From Pelagibacterium sp. 26DY04 (GTDB lineage: Bacteria; Pseudomonadota; Alphaproteobacteria; Rhizobiales; Devosiaceae), in contig NZ_CP101731.1 of NCBI RefSeq assembly GCF_031202305.1, positions 1,178,001 through 1,242,000 on the forward strand: DNA of 64,000 nucleotides. Direction: 5' to 3'. A program made the translations under genes and the position numbers. This document shows positions 51,409-60,425 of the stretch, piece after piece. Every line of letters starts with the position of its first letter. Within the stretch, counting starts at the first letter, position 1. The notes below the pieces were generated by a model. The model searched no databases. It was not told the DNA's origin and saw only the letters and a program-made list of their open reading frames with translations.

Positions 51409-51557
51409 GCGCACCCCTCATCCGACCGCTTCGCGGCCACCTTCTCCCTCAAGGGGAGAAGGGGAGCACGTTGCAGCATTTCGGCAAGAGAACTGACATG
51501 GGCCAAAAGAGCCCCCTTCTCCCCTTGAGGGAGAAGGGCCGGGGATGAGGGGTGCGC
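51409..51557. repeat. Large inverted-repeat element, full copy B (149 bp)
   Basis: Outer arms GCGCACCCCTCATCC (51409-51423) and GGATGAGGGGTGCGC (51543-51557) are identical to copy A at 44317. Inner hairpins CTTCTCCC-tcaag-GGGAGAAG and CTTCTCCC-cttga-GGGAGAAG are in the same positions. The central ~50 bp differ from copy A. This element follows gor and may end its transcript. Confidence 0.85.
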
Positions 51558-51621
51558 AGCCTTTCGGCTATAACCATCGTCCCGGTGGACCGAATTCACC
51601 CCGACACTCCGATCACAATAC

Positions 51622-51703
51622 TATAGAATACTTGGCATGCGGCGCCCGGCTTGGTATGCCGCCTAACCCCCTCCGGCCCGGCCGGGTGGGCGAAACCCTT
51701 TTT
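51622..51703 (+). promoter_or_regulatory. Promoter -10 and structured leader of the DAHP synthase gene
   Basis: TATAGA (51622-51627) is a good -10; the best -35 (TTCACC, 51595) is 21 bp away, so this element is partial. Transcription would start about 3 bp before a short peptide frame. Two exclusive pairings are possible downstream: 51643-51650 with 51681-51688, or the hairpin CCGGC-ccg-GCCGG (51673-51685). A T-run at 51699-51703 follows. The layout resembles a translated leader that controls the downstream gene; the mechanism is inference. Confidence 0.4.
51637..51666 (+). CDS. Possible leader peptide with adjacent Trp-Tyr codons
   Basis: A 9-residue frame, MRRPAWYAA then TAA, 51 bp before the class II DAHP synthase start. 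Tandem Trp and Tyr codons (51652-51657) are what an aromatic amino acid-sensing leader would carry. It would be almost leaderless if transcription starts after TATAGA. Such a short frame can arise by chance, so confidence is limited. Confidence 0.4.
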   Translation: MRRPAWYAA

Positions 51704-51717
51704 AAGCGAGTGAAACG

Positions 51718-53094
51718 ATGAGCACGTGGACACCTGACAGTTGGAGGACGAAACCGATCCTGCAGGTCCCGACCTATCCGAGCCAGACAGAGCTCGAGGC
51801 GGTCGAGGCCCGGCTCGCTTCGTTTCCCCCCTTGGTCTTTGCAGGCGAGGCGCGCGATCTGAAAGCCAATCTGGCCGAAGTCGCCGCAGGCCGCGCCTTC
51901 CTGCTGCAAGGCGGCGATTGCGCCGAGAGCTTTGCCGAGCATCACGCCGACCACATTCGCGACTTCTTCCGCGTCTTCCTGCAGATGGCGGTGGTTCTGA
52001 CCCATGGGGCATCCAAGCCCGTGGTCAAGGTCGGCCGCATTGCCGGCCAGTTCGCCAAGCCGCGTTCCTCCGATACCGAAACGATCGACGGCGTCGAGCT
52101 GCCTTCCTACAGGGGCGATATCATCAACGGCATCGATTTCACCCCCGAAGCGCGCATTCCCGATCCCAACCGCCAGCTCGAGGCCTACCGCCAGTCGGCG
52201 GCGACGCTGAACCTGCTGCGCGCCTTCTCGGCCGGTGGTTTTGCCAACCTCGCCCGTGTCCATGAGTGGACCATGGGCTTCATGAAGGATTCCAACTGGT
52301 ATCCGCGCTATGAAGAGGTGGCCAAGAAGATCGACAACGCCATCGAGTTCCTCAGCGCCCTCGGGCTCAACCCGGAAAACACGCCGGTGCTGCGTGAAAC
52401 CAAGTTCTTCACCAGCCATGAAGCGTTGTTGCTCGGCTATGAGCAGGCGATGACCCGCCGGGACTCGATCACCAATGACTGGTACGCGACCTCGGGCCAC
52501 ATGCTGTGGGTCGGCGATCGCACCCGCAATCCCGATCATGCCCATGCCGAATATTTCCGCGGCATCAAGAACCCGATCGGGGTGAAGTGCGGGCCCTCCA
52601 TGGCGGCCGATGATCTCAAGCGCCTGATGGACATTCTCAACCCCAAGGACGAGGCCGGGCGGCTGACGCTGATCGCCCGCTTCGGGTCCGACAAGGTCGA
52701 GGAGCACCTGCCGCGCCTGATCGAGACGGTGAAGGCCGAGGGCCGCACCGTGGTCTGGTGCTGCGATCCGATGCACGGCAACGTCATCAAGGCTTCCTCT
52801 GGCTACAAAACGCGGCCTTTCGAGCGGATTCTGTCGGAGGTGAAGTCGTTCTTCGACGTCCATCGCCAGATGGGCACCATCGCCGGCGGCGTACATGTGG
52901 AGATGACGGGCCGGGACGTCACCGAATGCACCGGCGGCGTTTCGGCGGTGACCGAAGCCTCGCTGTCGGATCGCTATCACACCCATTGCGATCCGCGCTT
53001 GAATGCCAGCCAGGCGCTGGAACTGGCTTTCCTCATAGCCGAAGAACTGGCGGGCCAGCGTACGCAGGAAACGCCCAAGGCAGTCGGATACTAA
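51718..53094 (+). CDS. 3-deoxy-7-phosphoheptulonate synthase, class II
   Basis: A 458-residue class II (plant-like) DAHP synthase, the first enzyme of the shikimate pathway joining phosphoenolpyruvate and erythrose 4-phosphate. Motifs: [55 protein letters not shown] and [18 protein letters not shown] (metal ligands Cys, His, Glu and Asp). The ATG is weakly served by AAGCGAG. Expression may be set by the leader described upstream, and transcription ends at the hairpin at 53116. Confidence 0.95.
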   Translation: MSTWTPDSWRTKPILQVPTYPSQTELEAVEARLASFPPLVFAGEARDLKANLAEVAAGRAFLLQGGDCAESFAEHHADHIRDFFRVFLQMAVVLTHGASKPVVKVGRIAGQFAKPRSSDTETIDGVELPSYRGDIINGIDFTPEARIPDPNRQLEAYRQSAATLNLLRAFSAGGFANLARVHEWTMGFMKDSNWYPRYEEVAKKIDNAIEFLSALGLNPENTPVLRETKFFTSHEALLLGYEQAMTRRDSITNDWYATSGHMLWVGDRTRNPDHAHAEYFRGIKNPIGVKCGPSMAADDLKRLMDILNPKDEAGRLTLIARFGSDKVEEHLPRLIETVKAEGRTVVWCCDPMHGNVIKASSGYKTRPFERILSEVKSFFDVHRQMGTIAGGVHVEMTGRDVTECTGGVSAVTEASLSDRYHTHCDPRLNASQALELAFLIAEELAGQRTQETPKAVGY

Positions 53095-53115
53095 GAACCC
53101 CCGATACAGTTGAAC

Positions 53116-53149
53116 GCAAAAGGCGCTGCTTTCGGGTAGCGCCTTTTGC
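53116..53149 (+). terminator. Terminator hairpin after the DAHP synthase gene
   Basis: GCAAAAGGCGCT (53116-53127) and AGCGCCTTTTGC (53138-53149) form a perfect 12-bp stem with a 10-nt loop. The T-rich descending arm and the following TTTGGGTCTTT fit an intrinsic terminator. Confidence 0.85.
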
Positions 53150-53224
53150 TTTGGGTCTTTAGTCAACATTAACCCTAACGACGCCATAACTGCCGATGAA
53201 TAGTTTTGGGGTTCGGAGGGCTTG

Positions 53225-54157
53225 ATGTCCCGCGTTTTTACTGGCTTCGCCATGGCTGCTATGGCCATGGGCGCAATCGGGCAGGCTTCCGCCGCCGATT
53301 GGCCCACAGGTCCTGATACGTTTTTCCGGCCTGCTTATCCCGCCGATATGGCTCCAATGGAAGACAGCCTCGATTTCGAGGCGGGGCTTCGGTATTTCTA
53401 TGGGGTGGGCGGGCAGCGGACCTCTATTGGGCCGCTCGATTATTCCGCCGATGACGGGAGCCATTTCGTCGAACTCCACGGCAGGATCGATGACCATTCG
53501 ACCAGCACTTACGTGCAGGGCAATATCGGCTATGCAGCGATAATCGATGGCGACTATGAAACTCCGACCAGCGGCGGGCCGCAATCCACCGATTCCGGCA
53601 CCATCGCGTATGGCGGCGCTGATTTCGGCTATCTTCCGCTGAAGGGCGAGGGCTTTAGTGCTGGCGGTTTCATCGGCTACCAATATCTCAATGAGTCCCT
53701 CGATATCGGGCGAGGCGAATACTATACGTCCTCGGGTGGCGGGGACAGCGCGGCCAACCTTCTCGAAGTTCATGGCCTGCGCCTCGGCATAACCGGGCGC
53801 GCCGAGTTCAACGACGTTTTCGACATCCGCGTCGATGCGGCCGCTATCCCCTATGCTGCGCTGAACGGCACCTATGGTGCTTTCGACATCGGCACCACCC
53901 CTGCCGGTGGGCAGGGCTCGGCGGCCGACATAACGGGACATCTTTGGGGTGGTGCGCTGGAAGCGATGGTTGGGTTCAAGCCGCATGAGAATTTCGCCAT
54001 TCGCGGTGGATTGCGCGGCTATTATCTGACTGGGCCGACCGAAACCTATTTTGAGACGCGCGATGCCGACGGCAGCAATGCTCAGGGCTACATCCTGGAG
54101 GGTGAAACAGAACTCTTCCGCTGGGGTCCGGTGATCGAACTGACCGGCACCTTCTAG
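53225..54157 (+). CDS. Predicted outer-membrane beta-barrel protein
   Basis: A 310-residue exported protein. The signal peptide (MSRVFTGFAMAAMAMGAIGQASA) is cleaved near ASA-ADW. The mature part alternates short hydrophobic/polar strands with Gly, Tyr and Asp-rich turns (FEAGLRYFYGVG, TYVQGNIGYAAI, GFIGYQYLNES, IRGGLRGYYLTG). The chain ends WGPVIELTGTF with a terminal Phe, the sorting signature for barrel insertion. GGAGGG precedes the ATG; the TTG one codon earlier is less likely. Specific function not recognised; no iron or sugar genes adjoin. Confidence 0.75.
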   Translation: MSRVFTGFAMAAMAMGAIGQASAADWPTGPDTFFRPAYPADMAPMEDSLDFEAGLRYFYGVGGQRTSIGPLDYSADDGSHFVELHGRIDDHSTSTYVQGNIGYAAIIDGDYETPTSGGPQSTDSGTIAYGGADFGYLPLKGEGFSAGGFIGYQYLNESLDIGRGEYYTSSGGGDSAANLLEVHGLRLGITGRAEFNDVFDIRVDAAAIPYAALNGTYGAFDIGTTPAGGQGSAADITGHLWGGALEAMVGFKPHENFAIRGGLRGYYLTGPTETYFETRDADGSNAQGYILEGETELFRWGPVIELTGTF

Positions 54158-54183
54158 GAACGCATTTCGCAATCATGCATTCG

Positions 54184-54216
54184 AGCCGGGCAGTTTCGCT
54201 GCCCGGCTTTGCTTTG
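54184..54216 (+). terminator. Intrinsic terminator after the beta-barrel gene
   Basis: AGCCGGGCAG (54184-54193), loop tttcg, CTGCCCGGCT (54199-54208), followed by TTGCTTTG. It is a good stem with a modest T-tract. Confidence 0.8.
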
Positions 54217-54283
54217 CCCGCCTTGCTCTCGCGCCTCGCGCGCTATAAGTCTGGCCGCGCCTTTCCGATCTTGAAGGTTGCCC

Positions 54284-55954
54284 GTGACCGACACCCTCCG
54301 CATTGCCCTCGCCCAGCTCAATCCCAAGGTCGGCGCCGTTGCCGATAACCTTGCCGCCGCGCGCAGGGCGCTGGCTGAGGCTGAGGCGGCGGGCGCCGAT
54401 ATCCTGATGTTCACCGAGCTCTACCTCACGGGCTATTTCCCCGAGGATCTGCTGTTCAAGCGCCAGTTCGTGACCGAAGCGATGGAGGCGGCCAAGGCAC
54501 TTGCCAGGGATACGAAGGGTCTCAACGTCTCGGTGCTGCTGCCCACCATCTGGAGCGCCGGTGGCAAGCTCTACAACAGCGTCATTCTCGCCGAGGACGG
54601 GGCGATCATCGACCGGCGGAACAAGGTCGAGCTCCCCAATGACGATATCTTCTATGAAAAGCGCTATTTCACGCCCGGCGAGCTTCCTGAGCCAGTAACC
54701 ATCAAGGGCATCTGCGTCGGCGTGCCCATCTGCGAAGACGTCTGGCATGAGCCGGTCTGCGAAAAATTGGCCGAAAAGGGCGCCGAGATCCTGCTCTGCC
54801 CCAATGGTTCGCCCTATTGGCGCAACAAGCAGCGGGTGCGGCTCGACCTCGTGCGCCAGCGGGTCAGGGAAACCGGCCTGCCGATCCTTTATTCCAATCA
54901 GGTGGGCGGTCAGGACGAATTGGTATTCGACGGCGCCAGCTTCGGGATCAATACCGACGGCTCGCTCGCCTTCCAGGGCAAGAGCTTTGTCGATGACATG
55001 GTGATCTCCGATTGGGAAAAGACCGAGGCCGGCTGGCGTTGCGCAAAGGGGCACGTTACCGAACTCGTGCCTGTCAATGAGGCGCCCTGGCATGCGGCCA
55101 TGCTGGGCTTACGTGACTATGTGCACAAGAATGGCTTCAAATCGGTGGTGCTGGGGCTTTCCGGAGGCATCGACTCCGCCGTGGTCGCCGCGCTCGCCGT
55201 CGATGCGCTGGGGGCCGAAAACGTCCATTGCGTCATGCTGCCCTACCGCTACACGTCCGAGGCGAGCCTGCGCGATGCCAAGCGTTGCGCCGAAACGCTG
55301 GGCGTGCGCTATGACATCGTTTCGATCGGCGCGCCCGTCGATGCGGTCAACGAAAACCTCGCCCCGCTTTTTGCCGGACGCGAACCCGACATTACCGAGG
55401 AGAACCTGCAATCGCGTATGCGCGGCACGATCCTCATGGCCATTTCCAACAAGCTGGGTTCGTTGCTGATCACCACCGGCAACAAGTCCGAGATGGCGGT
55501 GGGCTACGCCACGATCTATGGCGACATGAACGGGGCGTACAATCCGATCAAGGATATGCTCAAGACACAGGTTTACGAGTTGGCCAAATGGCGCAACGGC
55601 TATCAGCCCACTGACGTACTTGGCCCCGCCGGCATCGTCATCCCGCCCGAAGTTATCGAGAAGGCGCCCAGCGCGGAATTGCGCCCCGACCAGACCGATC
55701 AGGACTCGCTGCCGCCCTATCCGGTCCTCGACGCAATCATTTCCGATCTGGTCGAGGAAGAAATGTCGGCCGCCGAAGTCGTGGCGCGGGGCTTCGATCC
55801 CGAATTGGTCAAGCGCGTGGAGCGGCTGATCTACATTTCCGAATTCAAGCGCCGCCAGGCGGCGCCCGGGCCCAAGCTAACGCCCAAGGCGTTCGGCATC
55901 GGGCGGAAATACCCCATCACCAATGGTTATCGTGACGGGAGCATTGCCCGATGA
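54284..55954 (+). CDS. nadE: Glutamine-dependent NAD+ synthase
   Basis: A 556-residue two-domain enzyme completing NAD synthesis. The N-terminal nitrilase-type glutaminase domain has the triad Glu45 (MFTELYLTGYFPEDL), Lys114 (RRNKVELPN) and Cys150 (VPICEDVWHE). The C-terminal synthetase has the ATP pyrophosphatase loop LSGGIDSAVVA (residues about 292-302) and TGNKSEMAVGYATIYGDMNG. GTG 54284 is chosen because GAAGG lies 6 bp before it; TTG 54278 is in frame but less suitable. It overlaps gltX by ATGA, so the two are co-transcribed. Confidence 0.95.
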   Translation: MTDTLRIALAQLNPKVGAVADNLAAARRALAEAEAAGADILMFTELYLTGYFPEDLLFKRQFVTEAMEAAKALARDTKGLNVSVLLPTIWSAGGKLYNSVILAEDGAIIDRRNKVELPNDDIFYEKRYFTPGELPEPVTIKGICVGVPICEDVWHEPVCEKLAEKGAEILLCPNGSPYWRNKQRVRLDLVRQRVRETGLPILYSNQVGGQDELVFDGASFGINTDGSLAFQGKSFVDDMVISDWEKTEAGWRCAKGHVTELVPVNEAPWHAAMLGLRDYVHKNGFKSVVLGLSGGIDSAVVAALAVDALGAENVHCVMLPYRYTSEASLRDAKRCAETLGVRYDIVSIGAPVDAVNENLAPLFAGREPDITEENLQSRMRGTILMAISNKLGSLLITTGNKSEMAVGYATIYGDMNGAYNPIKDMLKTQVYELAKWRNGYQPTDVLGPAGIVIPPEVIEKAPSAELRPDQTDQDSLPPYPVLDAIISDLVEEEMSAAEVVARGFDPELVKRVERLIYISEFKRRQAAPGPKLTPKAFGIGRKYPITNGYRDGSIAR

Positions 55955-57279
55955 GCGTTACTGTCCGCTACGCACCATCTCCCACTGGCCGTCTGCACCT
56001 GGGCAATGCCCGCCCGGCTGTGCTCAACTGGTTGTTCGCCAAAAGCCATGGCGGCAAGTTCGTGCTGCGGCTCGACGATACCGACACGGCGCGCTCCACC
56101 GAGGAATTTGCGCAAGGCATCGAAACGGACCTGGCTTGGCTCGGCATCGCGCCCGACCTCAAGGTGCGTCAGTCCGACCGCTTCGGGCTCTATGACGCCG
56201 CGCGCGACAGGCTGATCGCCGCTGGGCGCCTGTACCCGTGCTACGAGACTGCCGACGAACTCGACCGCAAGCGCAAGCGCGCTCGCGCTCTGGGCAAGCC
56301 GCCGATCTACGATCGGGCCGCTCTCAACCTCAGCGATGAGGACAAGGCCAAGTTGGAAGCCGAAGGCCGCAAGCCGCATTGGCGCTTCAAGCTCGACGGC
56401 CGGCCGGTGACCTTCACCGATCTCATCAAGGGCGAGCAGACGGTCAATACCGCGTCGATGTCCGACCCGGTGCTGATCCGCGAGGATGGCACCTATCTTT
56501 ATACACTCCCCTCTGTGGTCGACGACATCGATCTCGGCGTTACTCATGTCATCCGGGGCGAAGACCACGTTTCCAATACCGGCACGCAGATCGAGATTTT
56601 CGAGGCGCTCGGTGGCGCCGTGCCGACCTTCGCGCACCATAACCTTCTGACCGACGCCGAGGGGCAGGGTTTCTCAAAGCGTCTCGGTTCGCTCTCGCTG
56701 GCCCAGCTCCGCGAGGAGGGGTATGAACCTCTCGCTGTCGCCATCGTCGCGGCGCTGACCGGGACTTCCCTGCCGGTGGAACCCTATGCGAGCCTCGATG
56801 CCATTGCCGAGCGGCTGGATTTTTCGATGATCTCCCACGGTTCGGCCCGTTTCGATCCGGCGGAACTCGATACGCTCAACGCAAGGCTGGTTCACCACTA
56901 CGATTTCGCGGCGGTGCGTGAGCGCTTCCCGCAGCTCGAGGGGCTTACCGAAGCGGCATGGCTTGCCCTGCGCGACAATGTCTCGCGTCTTCCCGAGCTG
57001 GGGCCGCTTTACGAGGATATCGTTGTCAACGCCAAGCCGGTCGTCACCGACGAAGACCGGGATTTTATCGCCACGGCGCGCGAGTTTTTGCCCGAGGAGC
57101 CTTGGGACGAAAACACCTGGGGGCAGTGGACCGGCTCGCTCAAGCAGGCCACTGGCCGCAAGGGCAAGGCGCTGTTCCTGCCGCTTCGGCTGGCGCTGAC
57201 GGGCAAGACCGAAGGGCCCGAGCTTAAGGCTCTTCTTCCGGTTCTGGGACGTAAGGCGTCTCTGGCCCGACTATCCTGA
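55951..57279 (+). CDS. gltX: Glutamyl-tRNA synthetase
   Basis: A 442-residue class I synthetase, slightly short for the family. The HIGH-type motif is SPTGRLHLGNARPAVLNWL and the KMSKS-type motif is GFSKRLGSLSL, written without the first methionine. The GluRS motif VIRGEDHVSNTGTQIEIFEALG is clear. Alphaproteobacteria usually carry two GluRS genes, and this is the shorter form. Translation is coupled to nadE. The last 56 bp overlap the 3' end of the convergent DUF2865 gene. Confidence 0.93.
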   Translation: MSVTVRYAPSPTGRLHLGNARPAVLNWLFAKSHGGKFVLRLDDTDTARSTEEFAQGIETDLAWLGIAPDLKVRQSDRFGLYDAARDRLIAAGRLYPCYETADELDRKRKRARALGKPPIYDRAALNLSDEDKAKLEAEGRKPHWRFKLDGRPVTFTDLIKGEQTVNTASMSDPVLIREDGTYLYTLPSVVDDIDLGVTHVIRGEDHVSNTGTQIEIFEALGGAVPTFAHHNLLTDAEGQGFSKRLGSLSLAQLREEGYEPLAVAIVAALTGTSLPVEPYASLDAIAERLDFSMISHGSARFDPAELDTLNARLVHHYDFAAVRERFPQLEGLTEAAWLALRDNVSRLPELGPLYEDIVVNAKPVVTDEDRDFIATAREFLPEEPWDENTWGQWTGSLKQATGRKGKALFLPLRLALTGKTEGPELKALLPVLGRKASLARLS

Positions 57280-58339
57280 CTTCCCTGTCGCCGAATTCCA
57301 CGATCCGCATGTCGGGACTGTCGATTTCGGCCTGCTGCGCGACCGTTGCCTCGGCCGTACCGTCGGCGCGTGGCCGCGGGCGGGGCAGGGGGACATAGAT
57401 CGCTTCGGCCACCACGGCGGCCACGGTATCGCCGCGAGGGTCGCGCTGGGGCAGCGGGAAGGAAAGGTCGCCGAAATCGATCACGGCGCGGGATTGCTCA
57501 CCCTGCTCTTCGGCAAGGGCGACTGTGCCGACGGTTTCCCGCGTCTGGCAGGAGCAATCGGTGTCGATCTCCTCACGGAACCGGAAAGCATAAGGCATTG
57601 CGCGATAGGGCGTGCCCGAGAGCGAAATCATGTCTTCGGGCTCTTCACCCGGATTACGGTAGGAAAACAGCGCCACTTCCGTGCCCGGGCACATTTCATG
57701 GCACCGTATGGCATCCTGGGCCACATAATCGTCAGTGGTCGAAAAGCTGATCGGCCAATAAAAGCCGTCGCATGTGCGCACGCACACGGTGCGGCGCGTC
57801 TGCTGGGTACTCCAGGGCTGGGAGGGCTGATTGATATAGCCCGGGCCGCCGCCGAACATGCCGTCGAGCAGGTTCCCTCTGGCCATGACGCCTGCTTGGC
57901 CGGCATCGCAGCCCGCGCGGTTGAAGTCATTCATCATCTGCTGGTAGTTCTGGGCCATTGATTGGCCCTCGCGCGCCATGGAGGTCAACTGCTCGACCTG
58001 GCTGCGGCCCAGTGTGATGGTCCGGGCGATCGATTGGCATTGCCCGCTCAGCGCCTGGCCGGAATTGAGAATCTGCTGGCAGCCGCTGCGGCTCCACAAC
58101 GCCTCGGCCTCATTGACTTCGCCCTGGCGCCGTTGCAGTTCTCCCACGATGCCATTGTAGCTCATGAACATCTCGTTGTTTTCGATGCCGCGCAGGATGG
58201 CGGCGAGCTGGGCGCAGTTCTGTGTCTGCGCCATTGCCACCGAGACATTCCCGAGAACGGCCGAAAAGGTCGCCATAAGCACGAGCAGGAAACGGGTGAA
58301 AGCCATAAAGAAACAACGATCTGAAGTCATGGTGTTCAT
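57224..58339 (-). CDS. DUF2865-domain exported protein
   Basis: A 371-residue protein with a signal peptide (FLLVLMATFSAVLGNVSVAMAQ) and a Gln/Cys-rich helical middle. The DUF2865 core TVCVRTCDGFYWPISFSTTDDYVAQDAIRCHEMCPGTEVALFSY contains conserved cysteines likely forming disulfides in the periplasm. A Pro-rich tail (PLPRPRPR, PEPEEEP) follows. The start is uncertain: ATGs at 58339, 58330 and 58306 all keep the signal peptide. The 3' end overlaps gltX by 56 bp. No function is known for the family. Confidence 0.85.
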   Translation of the reverse strand: MNTMTSDRCFFMAFTRFLLVLMATFSAVLGNVSVAMAQTQNCAQLAAILRGIENNEMFMSYNGIVGELQRRQGEVNEAEALWSRSGCQQILNSGQALSGQCQSIARTITLGRSQVEQLTSMAREGQSMAQNYQQMMNDFNRAGCDAGQAGVMARGNLLDGMFGGGPGYINQPSQPWSTQQTRRTVCVRTCDGFYWPISFSTTDDYVAQDAIRCHEMCPGTEVALFSYRNPGEEPEDMISLSGTPYRAMPYAFRFREEIDTDCSCQTRETVGTVALAEEQGEQSRAVIDFGDLSFPLPQRDPRGDTVAAVVAEAIYVPLPRPRPRADGTAEATVAQQAEIDSPDMRIVEFGDREVRIVGPETPYVPEPEEEP

Positions 58340-58465
58340 CAAACGCCGCCGCGACCTATCCGATCCTGCCTATCAGGCTTTTGGGACGACGTGGAGGCTT
58401 TAACTGGAACGAGCTATGCGCCATCTTAGCCCTCAACGCCAATCACGTCCCGGTCTTTTCCACCC

Positions 58466-59473
58466 ATGAAGCTCGCCACCCTGCGCAACGGCCGTCCCGA
58501 CGGACACCTGGTTATCGTCTCCAGGGATTTGACCCGTTTCGCCTCTGCCGGCCGCATCGCGCCCAATCTTCAGGGAGCGCTCGACGAGTGGGATCGCTGC
58601 GCGCCAATCCTGCGCGCGGTCAGCGAACAGCTCAACAATGGCGAAATCGCCGGCATGCCATTCGAGCCCTCCGAAGCGCTCGCGCCCCTGCCGCGCGCCT
58701 ATCAGTGGATCGACGGCGCCGGCTATATGGTGCATCTCGACCGTGTCCGTTCGCTCAAGGGCAGCAAGGACGCCGAGCTTCAGGACGAGCGGCCGCTGCT
58801 CTATCAGGGCGGCTCGGACAGCCTCGTGGCCGCCAATGCGCCCATCATCGTGCCGGAGGACGATCTGGCCGTCGATTTCGAGGCGGAAGTTGTGGTGGTC
58901 ACCGCCCATGTCCCCATGCGTCCCACGAAGGACGAGGCCAGCGCCGCGATTCGTCTCGTTGGCCTTTGCAATGACGTTTCGCTGCGCCGGCTGGTGGCGG
59001 GAGACCTCCAGAACGGCTTCGGCTTTTTCCATGCCAAGCCGGCCACCAGCTTTTCGCCGGTTTTCGTCACCCCGGACGAACTGGGCGACAATTGGCGCGA
59101 CAATCGCCTGCACCTGAAGGTCCGCGTTCACGTCAACAACAGCCTTTACGGCCAGCCCAATGCCGGCAAGGACATGCGCTTCGACTTCGCCGACCTGATC
59201 GTCGCTGCAGCCCAGACACGCGAATTGGGCAATGGCACCATCATCGGCTCGGGCACCGTGGCCAACGCCCATGACGATATCCTGCCGTTGAAGCATGACG
59301 GGATCGGCTTTGGCTGTATTGCCGAGGCGCGCACGGCGGAAAAGGCCATGCTGGGCAAGGCTCGCACCCCATTCCTCGCCTTTGGCGACACCGTGCGCAT
59401 CAACGCGGTGGATGCCGAGAACCGGTCGGTGTTCGGTTCGATCGAGCAGACGGTCAAGCCACTCAACCGCTAA
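58466..59473 (+). CDS. Fumarylacetoacetate hydrolase (FAH) family protein
   Basis: A 335-residue FAH-superfamily enzyme. Metal-binding acidic residues lie in VDFEAEVVVVTAHVP and the preceding core; NDVSLRRL, FHAKPATSFSPVFVTPDEL and the GSGTVAN segment are usual. Members cleave C-C bonds of beta-diketo acids or related compounds in aromatic degradation. Length and N-terminal extension are those of the fumarylacetoacetase-like branch (MKLATLRNGRPDGHLVIVSRDL). No other aromatic pathway genes are next to it, so the substrate is open. Confidence 0.87.
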   Translation: MKLATLRNGRPDGHLVIVSRDLTRFASAGRIAPNLQGALDEWDRCAPILRAVSEQLNNGEIAGMPFEPSEALAPLPRAYQWIDGAGYMVHLDRVRSLKGSKDAELQDERPLLYQGGSDSLVAANAPIIVPEDDLAVDFEAEVVVVTAHVPMRPTKDEASAAIRLVGLCNDVSLRRLVAGDLQNGFGFFHAKPATSFSPVFVTPDELGDNWRDNRLHLKVRVHVNNSLYGQPNAGKDMRFDFADLIVAAAQTRELGNGTIIGSGTVANAHDDILPLKHDGIGFGCIAEARTAEKAMLGKARTPFLAFGDTVRINAVDAENRSVFGSIEQTVKPLNR

Positions 59474-59539
59474 GTTGACGCTCGTTATCAGCTTTGCTAC
59501 GCAAGCGCGGATTTCAACGTGCGCCTGCGGAGCCCTCCG

Positions 59540-60421
59540 ATGTCCTTTGTCAAAGCCCGTGTGGCCCACCGGCGCTCCGTCACCTCCGGCATGGTGAGGG
59601 TTACCCTCGCCGGCAAAGAAATCGAGGAATTTAAGGACAGCGGCGTCGCCGACGAATTCGTGCGCGTCTTCTTCCCCGATCCGATGACCGGCGACTTGCC
59701 AGTGCCGGAAGAGGATGACGCCGGACGGGCGGTGTTCCCCGAGGGGATCGAGGAACCGCACGCCGAATATTACTCCATCCGCCGCATCGACAAGGCAGCG
59801 CGCGAGCTCGATATCGATTTCGTCGTGCATGACGGCGGGCTGGCGAGCGAATGGGCGCAAAAAGCGCAACCGGGCGATTGCATCGTCCTGGGCAAGGCGC
59901 GCTTCTGCTACGAGCCGCCCGAGGCGATGGCCTGGCAGGTGCTCCTGGCCGACGCCACCGGACTGCCGGCGCTTAGCCGGATCGCCGAAGAAACGCCAGC
60001 TCACATCAAAACCATAGCGATCGTCGAGGTCGCCGAAGCTGCCCACCGCCAGGAGCTCCCCGTTGGGGAACATGTGGAGATGCGCTGGCTTTATGGCAGC
60101 GGCAACGGCATCGGGCCCAGCAATCTCTTGTCCAATCTGCGGGCGCTGCAATTGCCCCAGGGCGAGGGCTATATCTGGATGGCCGGCGAAATGCAGGCCT
60201 CACGCGCCATCAGGCGCCACATCCGCAATGATCTCAAGCTCACGGGGCGCAATTTCAGTGTCGTCCGCTACTGGCTCGACAACAAGGAAGTCTGGCGCAG
60301 CCGTTGGGACGCGCTCGATCCTGCGGTCAGGGAAGAGATCGATGCCCTCTGGGCATCCGATCGCGACCCCGACGACATTGCCGATACCTGGCACAACATC
60401 CTCGAGACGCACGGCCTCTGA
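59540..60421 (+). CDS. Siderophore-interacting protein (ferric-siderophore reductase, SIP/ViuB family)
   Basis: A 293-residue cytoplasmic flavoprotein. The N-terminal FAD-binding barrel (VKARVAHRRSVTSGMVRVTL; EYYSIRRID; FVVHDGGLASEWAQKAQPGD) is followed by the SIP NAD(P)H-binding domain (VLLADATGLPALSRI; YIWMAGEMQASRAIRRHI). It reduces ferric chelates to free iron in the cytoplasm. I start at ATG 59540 (MSFVKARV); GTG 59519 is an alternative. No siderophore transporter adjoins it. Confidence 0.9.
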   Translation: MSFVKARVAHRRSVTSGMVRVTLAGKEIEEFKDSGVADEFVRVFFPDPMTGDLPVPEEDDAGRAVFPEGIEEPHAEYYSIRRIDKAARELDIDFVVHDGGLASEWAQKAQPGDCIVLGKARFCYEPPEAMAWQVLLADATGLPALSRIAEETPAHIKTIAIVEVAEAAHRQELPVGEHVEMRWLYGSGNGIGPSNLLSNLRALQLPQGEGYIWMAGEMQASRAIRRHIRNDLKLTGRNFSVVRYWLDNKEVWRSRWDALDPAVREEIDALWASDRDPDDIADTWHNILETHGL

Positions 60422-60425
60422 CGCC

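Larger units (their letters stand above)
51385..51717. other. 333-bp gap: repeat element followed by the DAHP synthase leader
   Basis: The left part (51409-51557) is a full large inverted-repeat element. The right part (about 51590-51717) holds the promoter and leader of the DAHP synthase gene, described separately. No further gene is visible. Confidence 0.7.
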
